Assembly (NCBI RefSeq): GCF_003688405.1
Contig: NZ_REFC01000015.1
Location: 268,914 to 332,913, forward strand
Direction: 5' to 3'
DNA: 64,000 nt
Source: Ulvibacter antarcticus
Lineage (GTDB): Bacteria > Bacteroidota > Bacteroidia > Flavobacteriales > Flavobacteriaceae
Each line of letters opens with the position of its first letter. The stretch's first letter is position 1. This document shows positions 55,650-64,000 of the stretch, one piece after another. The position numbers and the translations under genes are program-made. The notes under the pieces are model-generated. The model did no database searches. It saw only the letters and a program-made list of their open reading frames with translations, and was not told the DNA's origin.

Positions 55650-58052
55650 CTATTCCATTATGTGTAGTTCATTGAAATTCTTGTCAACCACTATTGTAAA
55701 GTCACCTTTCTTTTGAACTTTATCGAACTCAATGGTTTCATTATCGATCTGAATTTTGGATATCTTAAATGGTAAACCAATAAATTCGAGCTTGAACTTT
55801 TTATACTTTGTAGAGAATTTACCTGACTTATGCTGCTGTAAAATAAGCTCGTCCGATTTCCCGGTTAATTTGAAGTTACGTAAACTATATTTATTTTTAG
55901 TGTAATCGTAACCATCGTGCGCATCGTCGTATAAAATTGAATTTTCCTTACCTCTAGTATAGTAGATTTCAAGAGTAATTTCATCGAAGTCTTTCTCGCC
56001 CACATATTGCTGTACAGGATATTTTGGGATGATAGATCCTTCCTTTATAAACATTGGAATGGTATCCAAATCGGCGTCTACCCATGCTTCTTTACCTCCT
56101 ACTCTAGGTTTTTTAGTCCAGTTATTATACCAAATACCTTTTGGCAGATAAACACGTCTACCGCGGCTGTTTGGCTCCAGGATTGGGCAAACTAAAATTT
56201 TATCACCGAAGATAAACTCGTCGGTACGATAGTGTGTTTGATGATCTTTCTGATCGTAAAGCACTAAAGATTTCAAAATAGGTATCCCTTCTGAATGATT
56301 TTGCCAGAAAGCCGTATATAAATACGGAAGCAGACGATAGCGCAGCTCAATGAATTTTTTTACTACACCAGTCACCTCATCACCAAACATCCAAGGTTCC
56401 TGATCACCATGATCGCCAGATGAATGTGTACGACAAAATGGGTGGAATACTCCCAACTGAATCCATCTTGCAAATAATTCACCATTGGGTTGGTCGGCAA
56501 ATCCGCCTATATCACTTCCAACAAAGGAAAAACCAGACATTGCCATTCGCTGTGCCTGTACATTCGCTATCCAGAGATGTTCCCAACTAGCGACATTGTC
56601 TCCCGTCCAGGAAGAAGTGTAACGCTGGGTTCCGGAATAGGCTGCGCGAGTAATAACAAAAGGTCGTTTTGGATATCCAAACTTTTTTAAGCCTTGATAA
56701 GTAGCTCTAGCCATTTGCATTCCGTAAATATTATGTGCTTTTCTATGGCTACAAGGATTCCCGTCGTAATCATGTCTAACATCATTTGGGAAGGTTTTAC
56801 TAGGCACTTCCATCACGGCTGGTTCGTTCATATCGTTCCATACCCCTTTCACTCCAATCTCTTCAATAAGTTCTCTAAACAAACCGGACCACCATTCACG
56901 GACCTCAGGGTTTGTAAAATCTGGGAAATAGCATTCACCAGGCCAAACTTTACCTTTCATATAAGGCCCATCTGCACGTTTGCAGAAATAATCTTTATCC
57001 ATTCCTTCCTGAAAAACAGGATAGTCCTTATCGATCTTTATACCTGGATCGATAATCACTACAGTTTTGAAGCCATCATCCATTAATTCCTTAACCATTC
57101 TCTTTGGGTCTGGAAAATACTCTTTGTTCCAAGTAAAGCAACGAAAGCCCTCCATATAATCAATATCCAAATAAATGGCGTCGCAAGGAATTTGTAACTC
57201 TCTAAACTTTGAAGTGATTTCCTTAACCTTTGTTTCCGGATAGTAACTCCATTTACATTGGTGATATCCCAACGCCCATAACGGAGGTAATTGATGAGGT
57301 TTTCCTGTAAGATCTGTATAGTTGGCAACTACATCGGACATTTCGGGTCCGTAGATAAAATAATAATTCATTTCGCCCCCTTGAGCCCAAAAACTAGTTA
57401 CATTTTTTCTTTCATGTGCAAAATCGAAATAAGATCTAAAACTATTATCGAAAAATATACCGTACGACTTCTTGTGATGTAAGCCCGTATAGAACGGAAT
57501 CGCCTTATAAATAGGATCGGTTTCTTTTCCGTAGGCATATGAATCGGTTACCCAATTCTCAAAACGTTTCCCTTTTAGGTTTAAAGTAGTTGGTTTATCA
57601 CCAAGGCCATAATAACTTTCCCCTTCACTAGAGATCTTACTCATTTTTACAATATTGCTACCGTACTCAAAGCTTTCTTCCCAATGAAAACCAAGTTCAT
57701 CCTGATTTAGCAAAGTATTGTCTATAGCATCATAAATAGAGATCTTAAGATCAGCTTTATTGACATGGCAAATCAATTTCTCTGTAGTAATAACATAGGC
57801 ATCTTCAAGTTCCTTAATGGAAAGATGATTGTAACCGCTATTAGCATATTTCGTAATGGCATAAGAGAAATCTTTTTCCAAATTTCCCATGGTGCCATAT
57901 CTAAACCTCAGTACGCTGTCGCGAAGAACTGTAAGTTGTAAAATTACGTCATTCTCGGTTGTGAAATAAAGGGTATCTATATCTTTTTTATAGGAAATAA
58001 TATTGTTGGGAAACTGATTTCCTTTTTGCTCTAACTCTGTATTTATGATCAT
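55650..58052 (-). CDS. GH31 alpha-glucosidase
   Basis: An 800-residue glycoside hydrolase with an N-terminal beta-sandwich (about 1-230), a TIM barrel and C-terminal beta domains. The GH31 nucleophile D407 lies in GVWNDMNEPAVM. Other conserved blocks include DIDYMEGFRCFTW, TRAAYSGTQRY, SWTGDN and the acid/base-region GFSFVGSDIGGF. There is no signal peptide, so it is cytoplasmic and probably removes glucose from alpha-glucans or maltodextrins. It follows glgB with a 137-bp gap, consistent with a role in glycogen turnover. Confidence 0.93.
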   Translation of the reverse strand: MIINTELEQKGNQFPNNIISYKKDIDTLYFTTENDVILQLTVLRDSVLRFRYGTMGNLEKDFSYAITKYANSGYNHLSIKELEDAYVITTEKLICHVNKADLKISIYDAIDNTLLNQDELGFHWEESFEYGSNIVKMSKISSEGESYYGLGDKPTTLNLKGKRFENWVTDSYAYGKETDPIYKAIPFYTGLHHKKSYGIFFDNSFRSYFDFAHERKNVTSFWAQGGEMNYYFIYGPEMSDVVANYTDLTGKPHQLPPLWALGYHQCKWSYYPETKVKEITSKFRELQIPCDAIYLDIDYMEGFRCFTWNKEYFPDPKRMVKELMDDGFKTVVIIDPGIKIDKDYPVFQEGMDKDYFCKRADGPYMKGKVWPGECYFPDFTNPEVREWWSGLFRELIEEIGVKGVWNDMNEPAVMEVPSKTFPNDVRHDYDGNPCSHRKAHNIYGMQMARATYQGLKKFGYPKRPFVITRAAYSGTQRYTSSWTGDNVASWEHLWIANVQAQRMAMSGFSFVGSDIGGFADQPNGELFARWIQLGVFHPFCRTHSSGDHGDQEPWMFGDEVTGVVKKFIELRYRLLPYLYTAFWQNHSEGIPILKSLVLYDQKDHQTHYRTDEFIFGDKILVCPILEPNSRGRRVYLPKGIWYNNWTKKPRVGGKEAWVDADLDTIPMFIKEGSIIPKYPVQQYVGEKDFDEITLEIYYTRGKENSILYDDAHDGYDYTKNKYSLRNFKLTGKSDELILQQHKSGKFSTKYKKFKLEFIGLPFKISKIQIDNETIEFDKVQKKGDFTIVVDKNFNELHIME

Positions 58053-58189
58053 AAAAATTTGTAATAAAAACGCGGTACAAACCTACATAATGTACTTAAA
58101 AACATAACTGTTTATATCATAAAAAAACGGCAGTTCTATTATAGATAATGCATTTTATGAGGCTTTAATTATGAATTTTATAATTATAC

Positions 58190-60097
58190 TTATTTTATCT
58201 GAAATGCAGCCATTGCCAATGGAGGCAGTGTAAGTACTACCGATTGTGTTTTTCCATGTGAGTCGATATTTTCTATTTTAAGATCGCCGGTATTCATATT
58301 CCCTGCACCTCCAAATTGGTTTTGGTCACTGTTGAATATCTCCGTTAAAACCCCTTGTCGTGGCACTCCTAAACGATAATTTTGGTGTAAGCTTGGCGTA
58401 AAATTACATACGACGATCACATCGTTTTTCCGATCGTGGCCTTTGCGGATATATGCAATTACCGAATTCTGCTCATCGCTATAACTAATCCATTCAAAAC
58501 CTTCCGGGCTAAACGCTTTTTCATACAAGGCCGGTGTCGATTTGTAGAATGTATTTAAGTTTTTTACAAATTCCAGCATCCCTTTATGGGGTAAAAAGTC
58601 GAGCAGATTCCAGTCGAGACTTTTAGAAAAATCCCACTCTGCGTATTGCCCAAATTCTCCTCCCATAAACAACAGCTTTGTTCCCGGATGTGTGAACATA
58701 TAACCATACAGCAAACGTAGATTTGCAAAACGCTGCCATTCGTCACCCGACTGCTTGCTCAATATAGAATTCTTACCATGAACCACCTCATCATGAGATA
58801 GAGGCAGCATAAAGTTTTCTGTAAAAGCATAGGTTAAACTGAAAGTAATATCGTTTTGATGATGCTTCCGATATACCGGGTCTTTAGAGAAATACTGAAG
58901 CGTATCGTGCATCCAACCCATCATCCATTTCATTCCGAAGCCAAGACCGCCTAATTCAACCGACCTGGTTACACCTGAAAAAGCTGTAGATTCTTCAGCG
59001 ATGGTTTGAATCCCGTTAAAATTACTGTATACTGCAGTATTAAAATCTTTCAGAAAAGAGACAGCTGCAAGGTTTTCATTTCCACCAAATTCATTCGGAT
59101 CCCATTCTCCCTCTTCACGAGAATAATCGAGGTACAACATCGAAGCAACGGCGTCTACCCTTAGGGCATCGACATGATAGTATTCTAACCAAAAAAATGC
59201 ATTGCTAATTAAAAAGGATCGGACCTCGTTGCGCTCGTAATTAAAGATGAGACTTTTCCAATCTGGATGAAAGCCTTTTTTAGGATCGGGATGTTCGTAC
59301 AAATGTGTTCCATCGTACATACCAAGGCCATGTTTATCTTCCGGAAAATGAGATGGCACCCAATCGAGGATAACACCAATATCATTTTGATGAAAGGCAT
59401 CAATCAATTTCATAAAATCCTGTGGCGCTCCAAATCGGGAGCTCGGGGCAAAATAACCCACTAATTGGTATCCCCAGGACGGATCGTAGGGATATTCCAT
59501 CACCGGCATAAATTCTATATGCGTAAAATTCATTTCCTTGACATACGCAACAAGCTTTTTTGCTAATTCTGTATAACTAAGAAATGTTCCGTCGGAATTT
59601 CTTTGCCAGGAACCTATATGTACCTCGTAAACCGAATAAGGCTTGTCGAGATCGTTCTTATCTTTTCGGTAGGACATCCAGTTCTTGTCCTTCCATTTGT
59701 AATCTGAAATATCCCAGATAATCCCTGCTGTATTTGGCGGGGTTTCAAAAAACAACGCATAGGGATCTATTTTTTCTGAAACTGATCCGTTGTGATTTGA
59801 AGTAATTTTATATTTATAGCGAGTCCCTTTTTTTACCTTCGGAATAAAGCCTTCCCAAATTCCTGAAGCGTCCCAGCGAACATTCAATTCATGCTGAGAA
59901 GCATCCCAAAAATTGAAATCTCCTATTACTTGAACCGAAGATGCAGATGGCGCCCAGACTGCAAAATACACTCCCTCTTCTCCATCCAAAACCATTGGAT
60001 GAGCACCCATTTTTTCATACAATTTGAAATGCTTTCCGGCCTTAAAAAGTTCGATATCGAATTCAGTAAAAAAACTATGAACTTTAACTAGCGACAT
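58190..60097 (-). CDS. glgB: 1,4-alpha-glucan branching enzyme
   Basis: A 635-residue GH13 enzyme. A CBM48 domain (about 35-130, GVYFAVWAPSASSVQVIGDF) precedes the GH13 barrel. The catalytic regions are visible: DWVPSHFP (region I), ALRVDAVASM (nucleophile Asp), IAEESTAF (acid/base Glu) and LPLSHDEVVHGK (transition-state Asp). It forms alpha-1,6 branches in glycogen. It sits between glgC (66 bp gap) and the GH31 gene. Length is usual for GlgB lacking the extra N1 domain. Confidence 0.97.
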   Translation of the reverse strand: MSLVKVHSFFTEFDIELFKAGKHFKLYEKMGAHPMVLDGEEGVYFAVWAPSASSVQVIGDFNFWDASQHELNVRWDASGIWEGFIPKVKKGTRYKYKITSNHNGSVSEKIDPYALFFETPPNTAGIIWDISDYKWKDKNWMSYRKDKNDLDKPYSVYEVHIGSWQRNSDGTFLSYTELAKKLVAYVKEMNFTHIEFMPVMEYPYDPSWGYQLVGYFAPSSRFGAPQDFMKLIDAFHQNDIGVILDWVPSHFPEDKHGLGMYDGTHLYEHPDPKKGFHPDWKSLIFNYERNEVRSFLISNAFFWLEYYHVDALRVDAVASMLYLDYSREEGEWDPNEFGGNENLAAVSFLKDFNTAVYSNFNGIQTIAEESTAFSGVTRSVELGGLGFGMKWMMGWMHDTLQYFSKDPVYRKHHQNDITFSLTYAFTENFMLPLSHDEVVHGKNSILSKQSGDEWQRFANLRLLYGYMFTHPGTKLLFMGGEFGQYAEWDFSKSLDWNLLDFLPHKGMLEFVKNLNTFYKSTPALYEKAFSPEGFEWISYSDEQNSVIAYIRKGHDRKNDVIVVCNFTPSLHQNYRLGVPRQGVLTEIFNSDQNQFGGAGNMNTGDLKIENIDSHGKTQSVVLTLPPLAMAAFQIK

Positions 60098-60163
60098 AAA
60101 GGGTTTAGATTAAACGATTGAAAGATTAAACAATTGAGCGTTGAAATATGTTTCAAGAAGTTT

Positions 60164-61429
60164 TTAGATTTCAAAACCGTTAGGAATAATGGCATTCTTT
60201 TTAACAACCACAATACCTTCCCTAATACAATAGGTATCGGTTTCGTTGTCTTCGAGATGTCTTCCTCCATTGATTGTGACATTATTTCCTATACGACAAT
60301 TCTTATCTAAAATTGCATTATTGATGTTGCAATTGTCTCCAATTCCCATCGCTATTCCTTTGGCTTGAGAACTTACTTCATCCAAGGACTGATATTGATC
60401 ACTACCCATCATATAGGTATTCTTCACAGTAGAGCCCTTACCAATTCGGGAGCGAATTCCAATCACCGAACGCTCGATATGCTTAGCATTTATAAGGCAT
60501 CCATCCGCAATGACTGCTCGATTTAAAGTAGTTCCCGAAATTTTAGTAGTGGGTAGCATTCTGGCATGGGTGTAGATACGTCTCTCATTGTCGTATAGGT
60601 CGAATTGAGGAAGATCATCTGTAAGTCCTAAATTGGCTTCAAAGAAAGAGTCGATATTCCCAATGTCGGTCCAATAGCCTTCAAATTGGTAACTTAATGT
60701 TTTGTGTTTATGAATGGATTGCGGAATTATTTCTTTTCCGAAGTCGACCGTATCGGGATTACTCATAAGGTCTATGAGAAGATCACGATTAAAAATATAG
60801 ATTCCCATAGAAGCCAAATGATTTCTACCCTCGCCTTTCATTTCATCACTTACTTGTGAAGTCCAATCTGGCAATAGATCTGCATTTGGTTTCTCAATAA
60901 AAGAAGTGATTACATTTTCTTGGTTTGTTTTTAAGATTCCGAAAGAGGTAGCTTCTTTTTCTGAAACGGGCAAGGTTGCAATTGTAATTTCTGCATTGCT
61001 ATTTTTGTGTGCTTCCAACATTTGGTTAAAATCCATTTGGTACAATTGGTCACCAGAAAGGATTAGTGCATACTCGAACTTGTGGTTTAGAAAATGGTGC
61101 ATACTTTGACGTACCGCATCTGCTGTACCTTGAAACCAAGAACTACTTTGAAGTGTTTGCTCGGCTGCCAACACATCTACAAAGGCCGAACTAAAAAAAC
61201 TAAAGTGATATGTATTTTTAATATGCGCATTTAAAGAGGCCGAATTAAACTGTGTTAACACAAACATTCGCTTGATATCGGAGTTGATACAATTTGAAAT
61301 AGGAATATCTACTAATCTAAATTTTCCCGCAATAGGCACCGCTGGTTTTGATCTATTTTCTGTTAAGGGATAAAGTCGTGTTCCTTGTCCGCCACCTAGA
61401 ATAATTGAAATTACCTCATTATTGATCAT
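60164..61429 (-). CDS. glgC: Glucose-1-phosphate adenylyltransferase
   Basis: A 421-residue ADP-glucose pyrophosphorylase. The nucleotidyltransferase motif GGGQGTRLYPLTENRSKP lies at about 12-29, followed by the GQGTADAVRQ-like FQGTADAVRQS, the IEKP glucose-1-phosphate site, and a C-terminal left-handed beta-helix with hexapeptide repeats (about 300-410). It makes ADP-glucose for GlgA and is the usual control point of glycogen synthesis, allosterically regulated. Its ATG is 2 bp after the glgA stop codon, so the two are co-transcribed. Confidence 0.97.
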   Translation of the reverse strand: MINNEVISIILGGGQGTRLYPLTENRSKPAVPIAGKFRLVDIPISNCINSDIKRMFVLTQFNSASLNAHIKNTYHFSFFSSAFVDVLAAEQTLQSSSWFQGTADAVRQSMHHFLNHKFEYALILSGDQLYQMDFNQMLEAHKNSNAEITIATLPVSEKEATSFGILKTNQENVITSFIEKPNADLLPDWTSQVSDEMKGEGRNHLASMGIYIFNRDLLIDLMSNPDTVDFGKEIIPQSIHKHKTLSYQFEGYWTDIGNIDSFFEANLGLTDDLPQFDLYDNERRIYTHARMLPTTKISGTTLNRAVIADGCLINAKHIERSVIGIRSRIGKGSTVKNTYMMGSDQYQSLDEVSSQAKGIAMGIGDNCNINNAILDKNCRIGNNVTINGGRHLEDNETDTYCIREGIVVVKKNAIIPNGFEI

Positions 61430-61431
61430 AT

Positions 61432-62838
61432 CTAAACTTTTAAAGAATTATACAAGTTACTATATTTTTGGGCCGAAAGGTGCCATGAATGATCAATTTT
61501 CATTATGGTTTTACGGTTTTTTCTGAAAACCGTATCCTTTTTATAGAATTCTACTGCCCGATTGATTGCTTCAACTATCTGTGTTACGGTTATTTCTGTG
61601 TGGATTATTCCGAAGCCATTTTCATTAAGATCCACTACGGTATCTATAAGACCTCCTACTTTACTAACCACGGGAACAGTCCCATAACGCAAAGCATACA
61701 TTTGGTTGAGACCACAAGGTTCCACACGAGAAGGCATTAACAGGAAATCGGCACCGGCATACATTTTATGAGAAAGTGCTTCGTTATACCCGATGAAGGT
61801 ATTGTAGTTCTTCGGAAATTGCTTTCTTACTTTCAATAATTCCTTTTCGGTATCTTTATTTCCAGACCCTAATAAAAGTATGGATAGTTTTGGATTCTGA
61901 AGGGCTTTCTTAAAGACTTGCGGAAACAGATCGCTTCCTTTTTCACCAACCAGCCTTCCGATGAAGACAAATAGCGGATTTTCAGCGTTCAATTTAAACT
62001 CATCGCAAAGCCATTTTTTATTTGCTTTTTTACCTGAAAGCACGGTAGTTTCAGAATAATTTTTAACCAAAAAAGGATCGGTCTCGGTATTCCAAACACT
62101 TGTATCGATACCATTTAATATGCCCACACACTTATCACTTTCCGAAGTAATTAAAGATTGTAAACCATTTGCTTCAGATTTCAATTCCTCCATATAACTA
62201 GGAGAAACTGTCGTCACCCGCCAAGCGCATTTAATTGCGGTTGCCAGCGGATTGATACTGTTATCCCAATCTAATAATCCTATTTTCGACAATGGAAACT
62301 TCGGAATTAAATTTACCTGATCATGTGAAAACCAGCCTTGATATTGCGCATTATGAATGGTAAAAACGGAAGGAGTCTGTCGGAAATCTTCATACGCATC
62401 GGCATGTGACATCATAAACGGAATAAGTCCGGTATGATGATCATGGCAATGCACAATATCCGGCTTCTTTTTTAGCTGAAGCATATACTGCATTACTGCG
62501 ATTTGAAAAGCCATAAATCGGCGAGTATCATCATCGGAATAGACAAATGAAGTATGTAGAAGCTTAGGGATATCGACCAGGAACAGCTCGAAGCCCAACT
62601 GTTTTTTGGGAAGTGACTTTATTGTAAAAGGTAGTGAATCACTCCCCAGCTGCAGCGTACCCGCAAACACTTTTTTAAATTTATTATTCTGGGTAAAACT
62701 GTTATCATAAAAAGGCATAATGACCTTGCTTTTCATGCCCAGCTCATTTTGATATTTTGGCAATGCTCCCACCACATCTGCCAATCCGCCAACCTTTGCA
62801 ACAGGATAACATTCAGCACTTATATGGATGATTTGCAT
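61432..62838 (-). CDS. glgA: Glycogen synthase (GT5)
   Basis: A 468-residue enzyme. The ATG at 62838 begins right at the ADP-glucose-binding motif (MQIIHISAECYPVAKVGGLA, with KVGGL); a frame extending to 62988 would add 50 unrelated residues and is rejected. The C-terminal Rossmann half has GRLVGEKG and the PSRVEPCGLNQMYALRYG catalytic/nucleotide site. It elongates alpha-1,4-glucan from ADP-glucose. It is the first gene of the glgA-glgC-glgB-GH31 unit. Upstream is a gene-free repeat region. Confidence 0.97.
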   Translation of the reverse strand: MQIIHISAECYPVAKVGGLADVVGALPKYQNELGMKSKVIMPFYDNSFTQNNKFKKVFAGTLQLGSDSLPFTIKSLPKKQLGFELFLVDIPKLLHTSFVYSDDDTRRFMAFQIAVMQYMLQLKKKPDIVHCHDHHTGLIPFMMSHADAYEDFRQTPSVFTIHNAQYQGWFSHDQVNLIPKFPLSKIGLLDWDNSINPLATAIKCAWRVTTVSPSYMEELKSEANGLQSLITSESDKCVGILNGIDTSVWNTETDPFLVKNYSETTVLSGKKANKKWLCDEFKLNAENPLFVFIGRLVGEKGSDLFPQVFKKALQNPKLSILLLGSGNKDTEKELLKVRKQFPKNYNTFIGYNEALSHKMYAGADFLLMPSRVEPCGLNQMYALRYGTVPVVSKVGGLIDTVVDLNENGFGIIHTEITVTQIVEAINRAVEFYKKDTVFRKNRKTIMKIDHSWHLSAQKYSNLYNSLKV

Positions 62839-63193
62839 AGGATTATTATTTAGAGAATTAAACTTACAAAATATAATTAGCAGTTCTAATTGGTTGGAGA
62901 AGAATTCTTGAAAAACTTTGGATGTTAGGTGTTGCTTCTCGATACATTTTTTATTCCCGCTGGGCGTAAAAAACACTCGAAGTGACAAAGACCCGTTTTT
63001 TAACTGTTCATTGTACAGTGTTAGGAGTTGCTTCTCGATACATCGTGATTTAAATGAAGGATACTATGTTTAATCTTTTCTTTAGGCATTGTGAAAAACA
63101 TCCATCCCCTGCCCTTCCTTCGAAGGAAGGGGGTTTGATTCTTTGTGAATGAAAGATTTTCTTAAGCCGGGGTTAAAATGGCTGGAAGCTGTA

Positions 63194-63226
63194 TGTTGGA
63201 TTGTTGGATTGTTGGATTGTTGGATT
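63194..63226. repeat. 8-bp tandem repeat (ttggattg)
   Basis: About four copies of the 8-bp unit ttggattg in a row. Confidence 0.75.
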
Positions 63227-63256
63227 TGTAAAATATTTATATTAATCGATAATTAA

Positions 63257-63564
63257 AATGTCATGCTGAGCTTGTCGAAGCATCTCGATTCTATATTTTA
63301 ATAAAGGATACTATGTTTATTCTTTTCTTTTTTCCATTGCCGAAAAAAGAAACAAAAAAGTCTAGGCGGAAGAAGCCGGGGTTAAAAATGGGTGTTGGGT
63401 GATGGATGTTGGGTGATGGGTGATGGGTGTTAGCATATTCTGAATTGAACATTGAACATTGAAGATTTGTTTTCTTCCCTAAGCGTAGAATACCAATCCA
63501 AAAACCCGAGATTCAGGACAACGAAGGAGGATGCGGGTTTTTTGATAGGGGTTTGAAAGACGGG
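63257..63564. repeat. Long direct repeat, copy 1 (about 308 bp)
   Basis: From aatgtcatgctgagc to ttgaaagacggg. Contains the REP-like core gcttgtcgaag, a perfect 10-bp hairpin (63325-63334/63342-63351), simple repeats of gggtgatg, and a hairpin AAAAACCCG/CGGGTTTTT (63500-63508/63534-63542). It is highly similar to copy 2. Confidence 0.85.
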
Positions 63565-63606
63565 CACGGATTTCAAAATTCATTAGCGTGGGTGTCGTTT
63601 TCTTTG

Positions 63607-63640
63607 GTTCGTTTCTTTTGGACAAGCAAAAGAAATGAAC
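63607..63640. repeat. Hairpin between the long repeat copies
   Basis: GTTCGTTTCTTTTG (63607-63620) pairs with CAAAAGAAATGAAC (63627-63640) with one mismatch and a 6-nt loop. Confidence 0.6.
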
Positions 63641-63700
63641 AAATGTTCTTTTGGATTTCTAGATTTCCGGTCTATTGGATTGTTGATTATTGAAGACCAT

Positions 63701-64000
63701 AATGTCATGCTGAGTTTGTTGAAGTTTCGCGATTCTATATTCTAATAAAGGATACTATGTTTATTCTGTTCTTTTTTCCATTGCCGAAAAAAGAAACAAA
63801 AAAGTCTAGGCGGAAGAAGCCGGGGTTAAAAATGGGTGTTGGGTGATGGATGTTGGGTGATGGGTGATGGGTGTTAGCATATTCTGAATTGAACATTGAA
63901 GATTTTTTTCTTCCCTAAGCGTAGAATACCAATCCTAAAACCCGAGATTCAGGACGACGAAGGAGGACGCGGGTTTTTTGATAGGGGTTTGAAAGACGGG
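63701..64000. repeat. Long direct repeat, copy 2 (reaches window edge)
   Basis: Starts aatgtcatgctgag and follows copy 1 nearly base for base to ttgaaagacggg at the window edge, offset by 444 bp from copy 1. It lacks a second gaacatt unit and has a degenerate REP core (gtttgttgaag). It also carries the AAAACCCG/CGGGTTTT hairpin (63937-63944/63970-63977). Confidence 0.85.

Larger units (their letters stand above)
62839..64000. other. Gene-free repeat-rich region upstream of glgA
   Basis: 1.16 kb without a supported gene. It contains two copies of a hairpin-rich repeat, short gttag.agttgcttctcgatacat repeats near 62925 and 63019, a partial third copy of the ggatactatgttta segment near 63060, and simple tandem repeats. 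The glgA promoter must lie in the first part but no consensus match was found. Confidence 0.6.

Noticed and set aside
62839..62988. N-terminal extension of glgA to 62988
   Set aside because: It adds 50 residues with no similarity to GlgA, while the ATG at 62838 begins exactly at the conserved KVGGLA region.
63257..64000. Repeat copies as an integron cassette or attC array
   Set aside because: No integrase and no open reading frames between copies; the hairpins do not show attC R/L core boxes.

Overview
The window reads as a chromosome segment of a marine-type flavobacterium (Bacteroidota, probably Flavobacteriaceae). This rests on low GC, weak Shine-Dalgarno signals with several TTG starts, a type IX secretion C-terminal sorting domain, CarboxypepD_reg-like and PKD surface proteins, a fused CcsBA protein, and Bacteroidota-style REP-like palindromes (sequences around the core gcttgtcgaag). 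The genus cannot be fixed from the sequence. I found no rRNA, tRNA, CRISPR array, transposase or prophage.

Layout. 1-6.5 kb (minus strand): partial der, an MtfA-like peptidase, an M1 peptidase, era, and an ECF sigma factor with a TPR anti-sigma-like partner. 6.7-13.4 kb (plus): two paralogous lipoproteins, a PKD envelope protein and a predicted periplasmic TPR-CHAT protease, divergent from the sigma gene. 13.6-25.1 kb: Na+/H+ antiporter, endonuclease/phosphatase-fold protein, CarboxypepD_reg protein, a decayed HAD fragment, a small secreted protein, an intact HAD phosphatase, an LRR type IX cargo protein and CcsBA. 25.1-34.5 kb (minus): a triple-module TIR protein, then a compact run with an OB-fold lipoprotein, an outer-membrane barrel, two giant multihaem cytochromes (22 and 23 CxxCH), an Fe-S flavoprotein and a b-type membrane protein. 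This looks like a trans-envelope electron conduit, and the cytochrome c maturation protein CcsBA lies close by. 34.7-37.1 kb: orphan MotA/TolQ-like protein and a LytS/LytR pair. 37.1-45.5 kb (minus): divalent metal resistance cluster (RND pump fused to a TolC channel, adaptor, Fur-family regulator, P1B ATPase, His/Cys-rich small protein). 45.7-55.4 kb (minus): three paralogous histidine kinases, a receiver, a receiver-class III cyclase and a Pycsar-type (DUF5706) membrane effector. 55.6-62.8 kb (minus): glgA-glgC-glgB-GH31 glycogen cluster. 62.8-64 kb: no genes, with a duplicated hairpin-rich repeat of about 300 bp.

The strongest candidate for an undescribed system is the 45.7-55.4 kb module. 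It appears to couple a multi-kinase phosphorelay to cyclic-nucleotide synthesis and to an effector family known from the Pycsar anti-phage system. The cyclase has adenylate-type rather than clearly pyrimidine-type substrate residues. Second are the 45-haem conduit with its own barrel protein, and the sigma/lipoprotein/PKD/secreted-CHAT block. Repeats have also shaped coding sequence here: REP-like elements sit in-frame in two kinases and at the 5' end of the CHAT gene.
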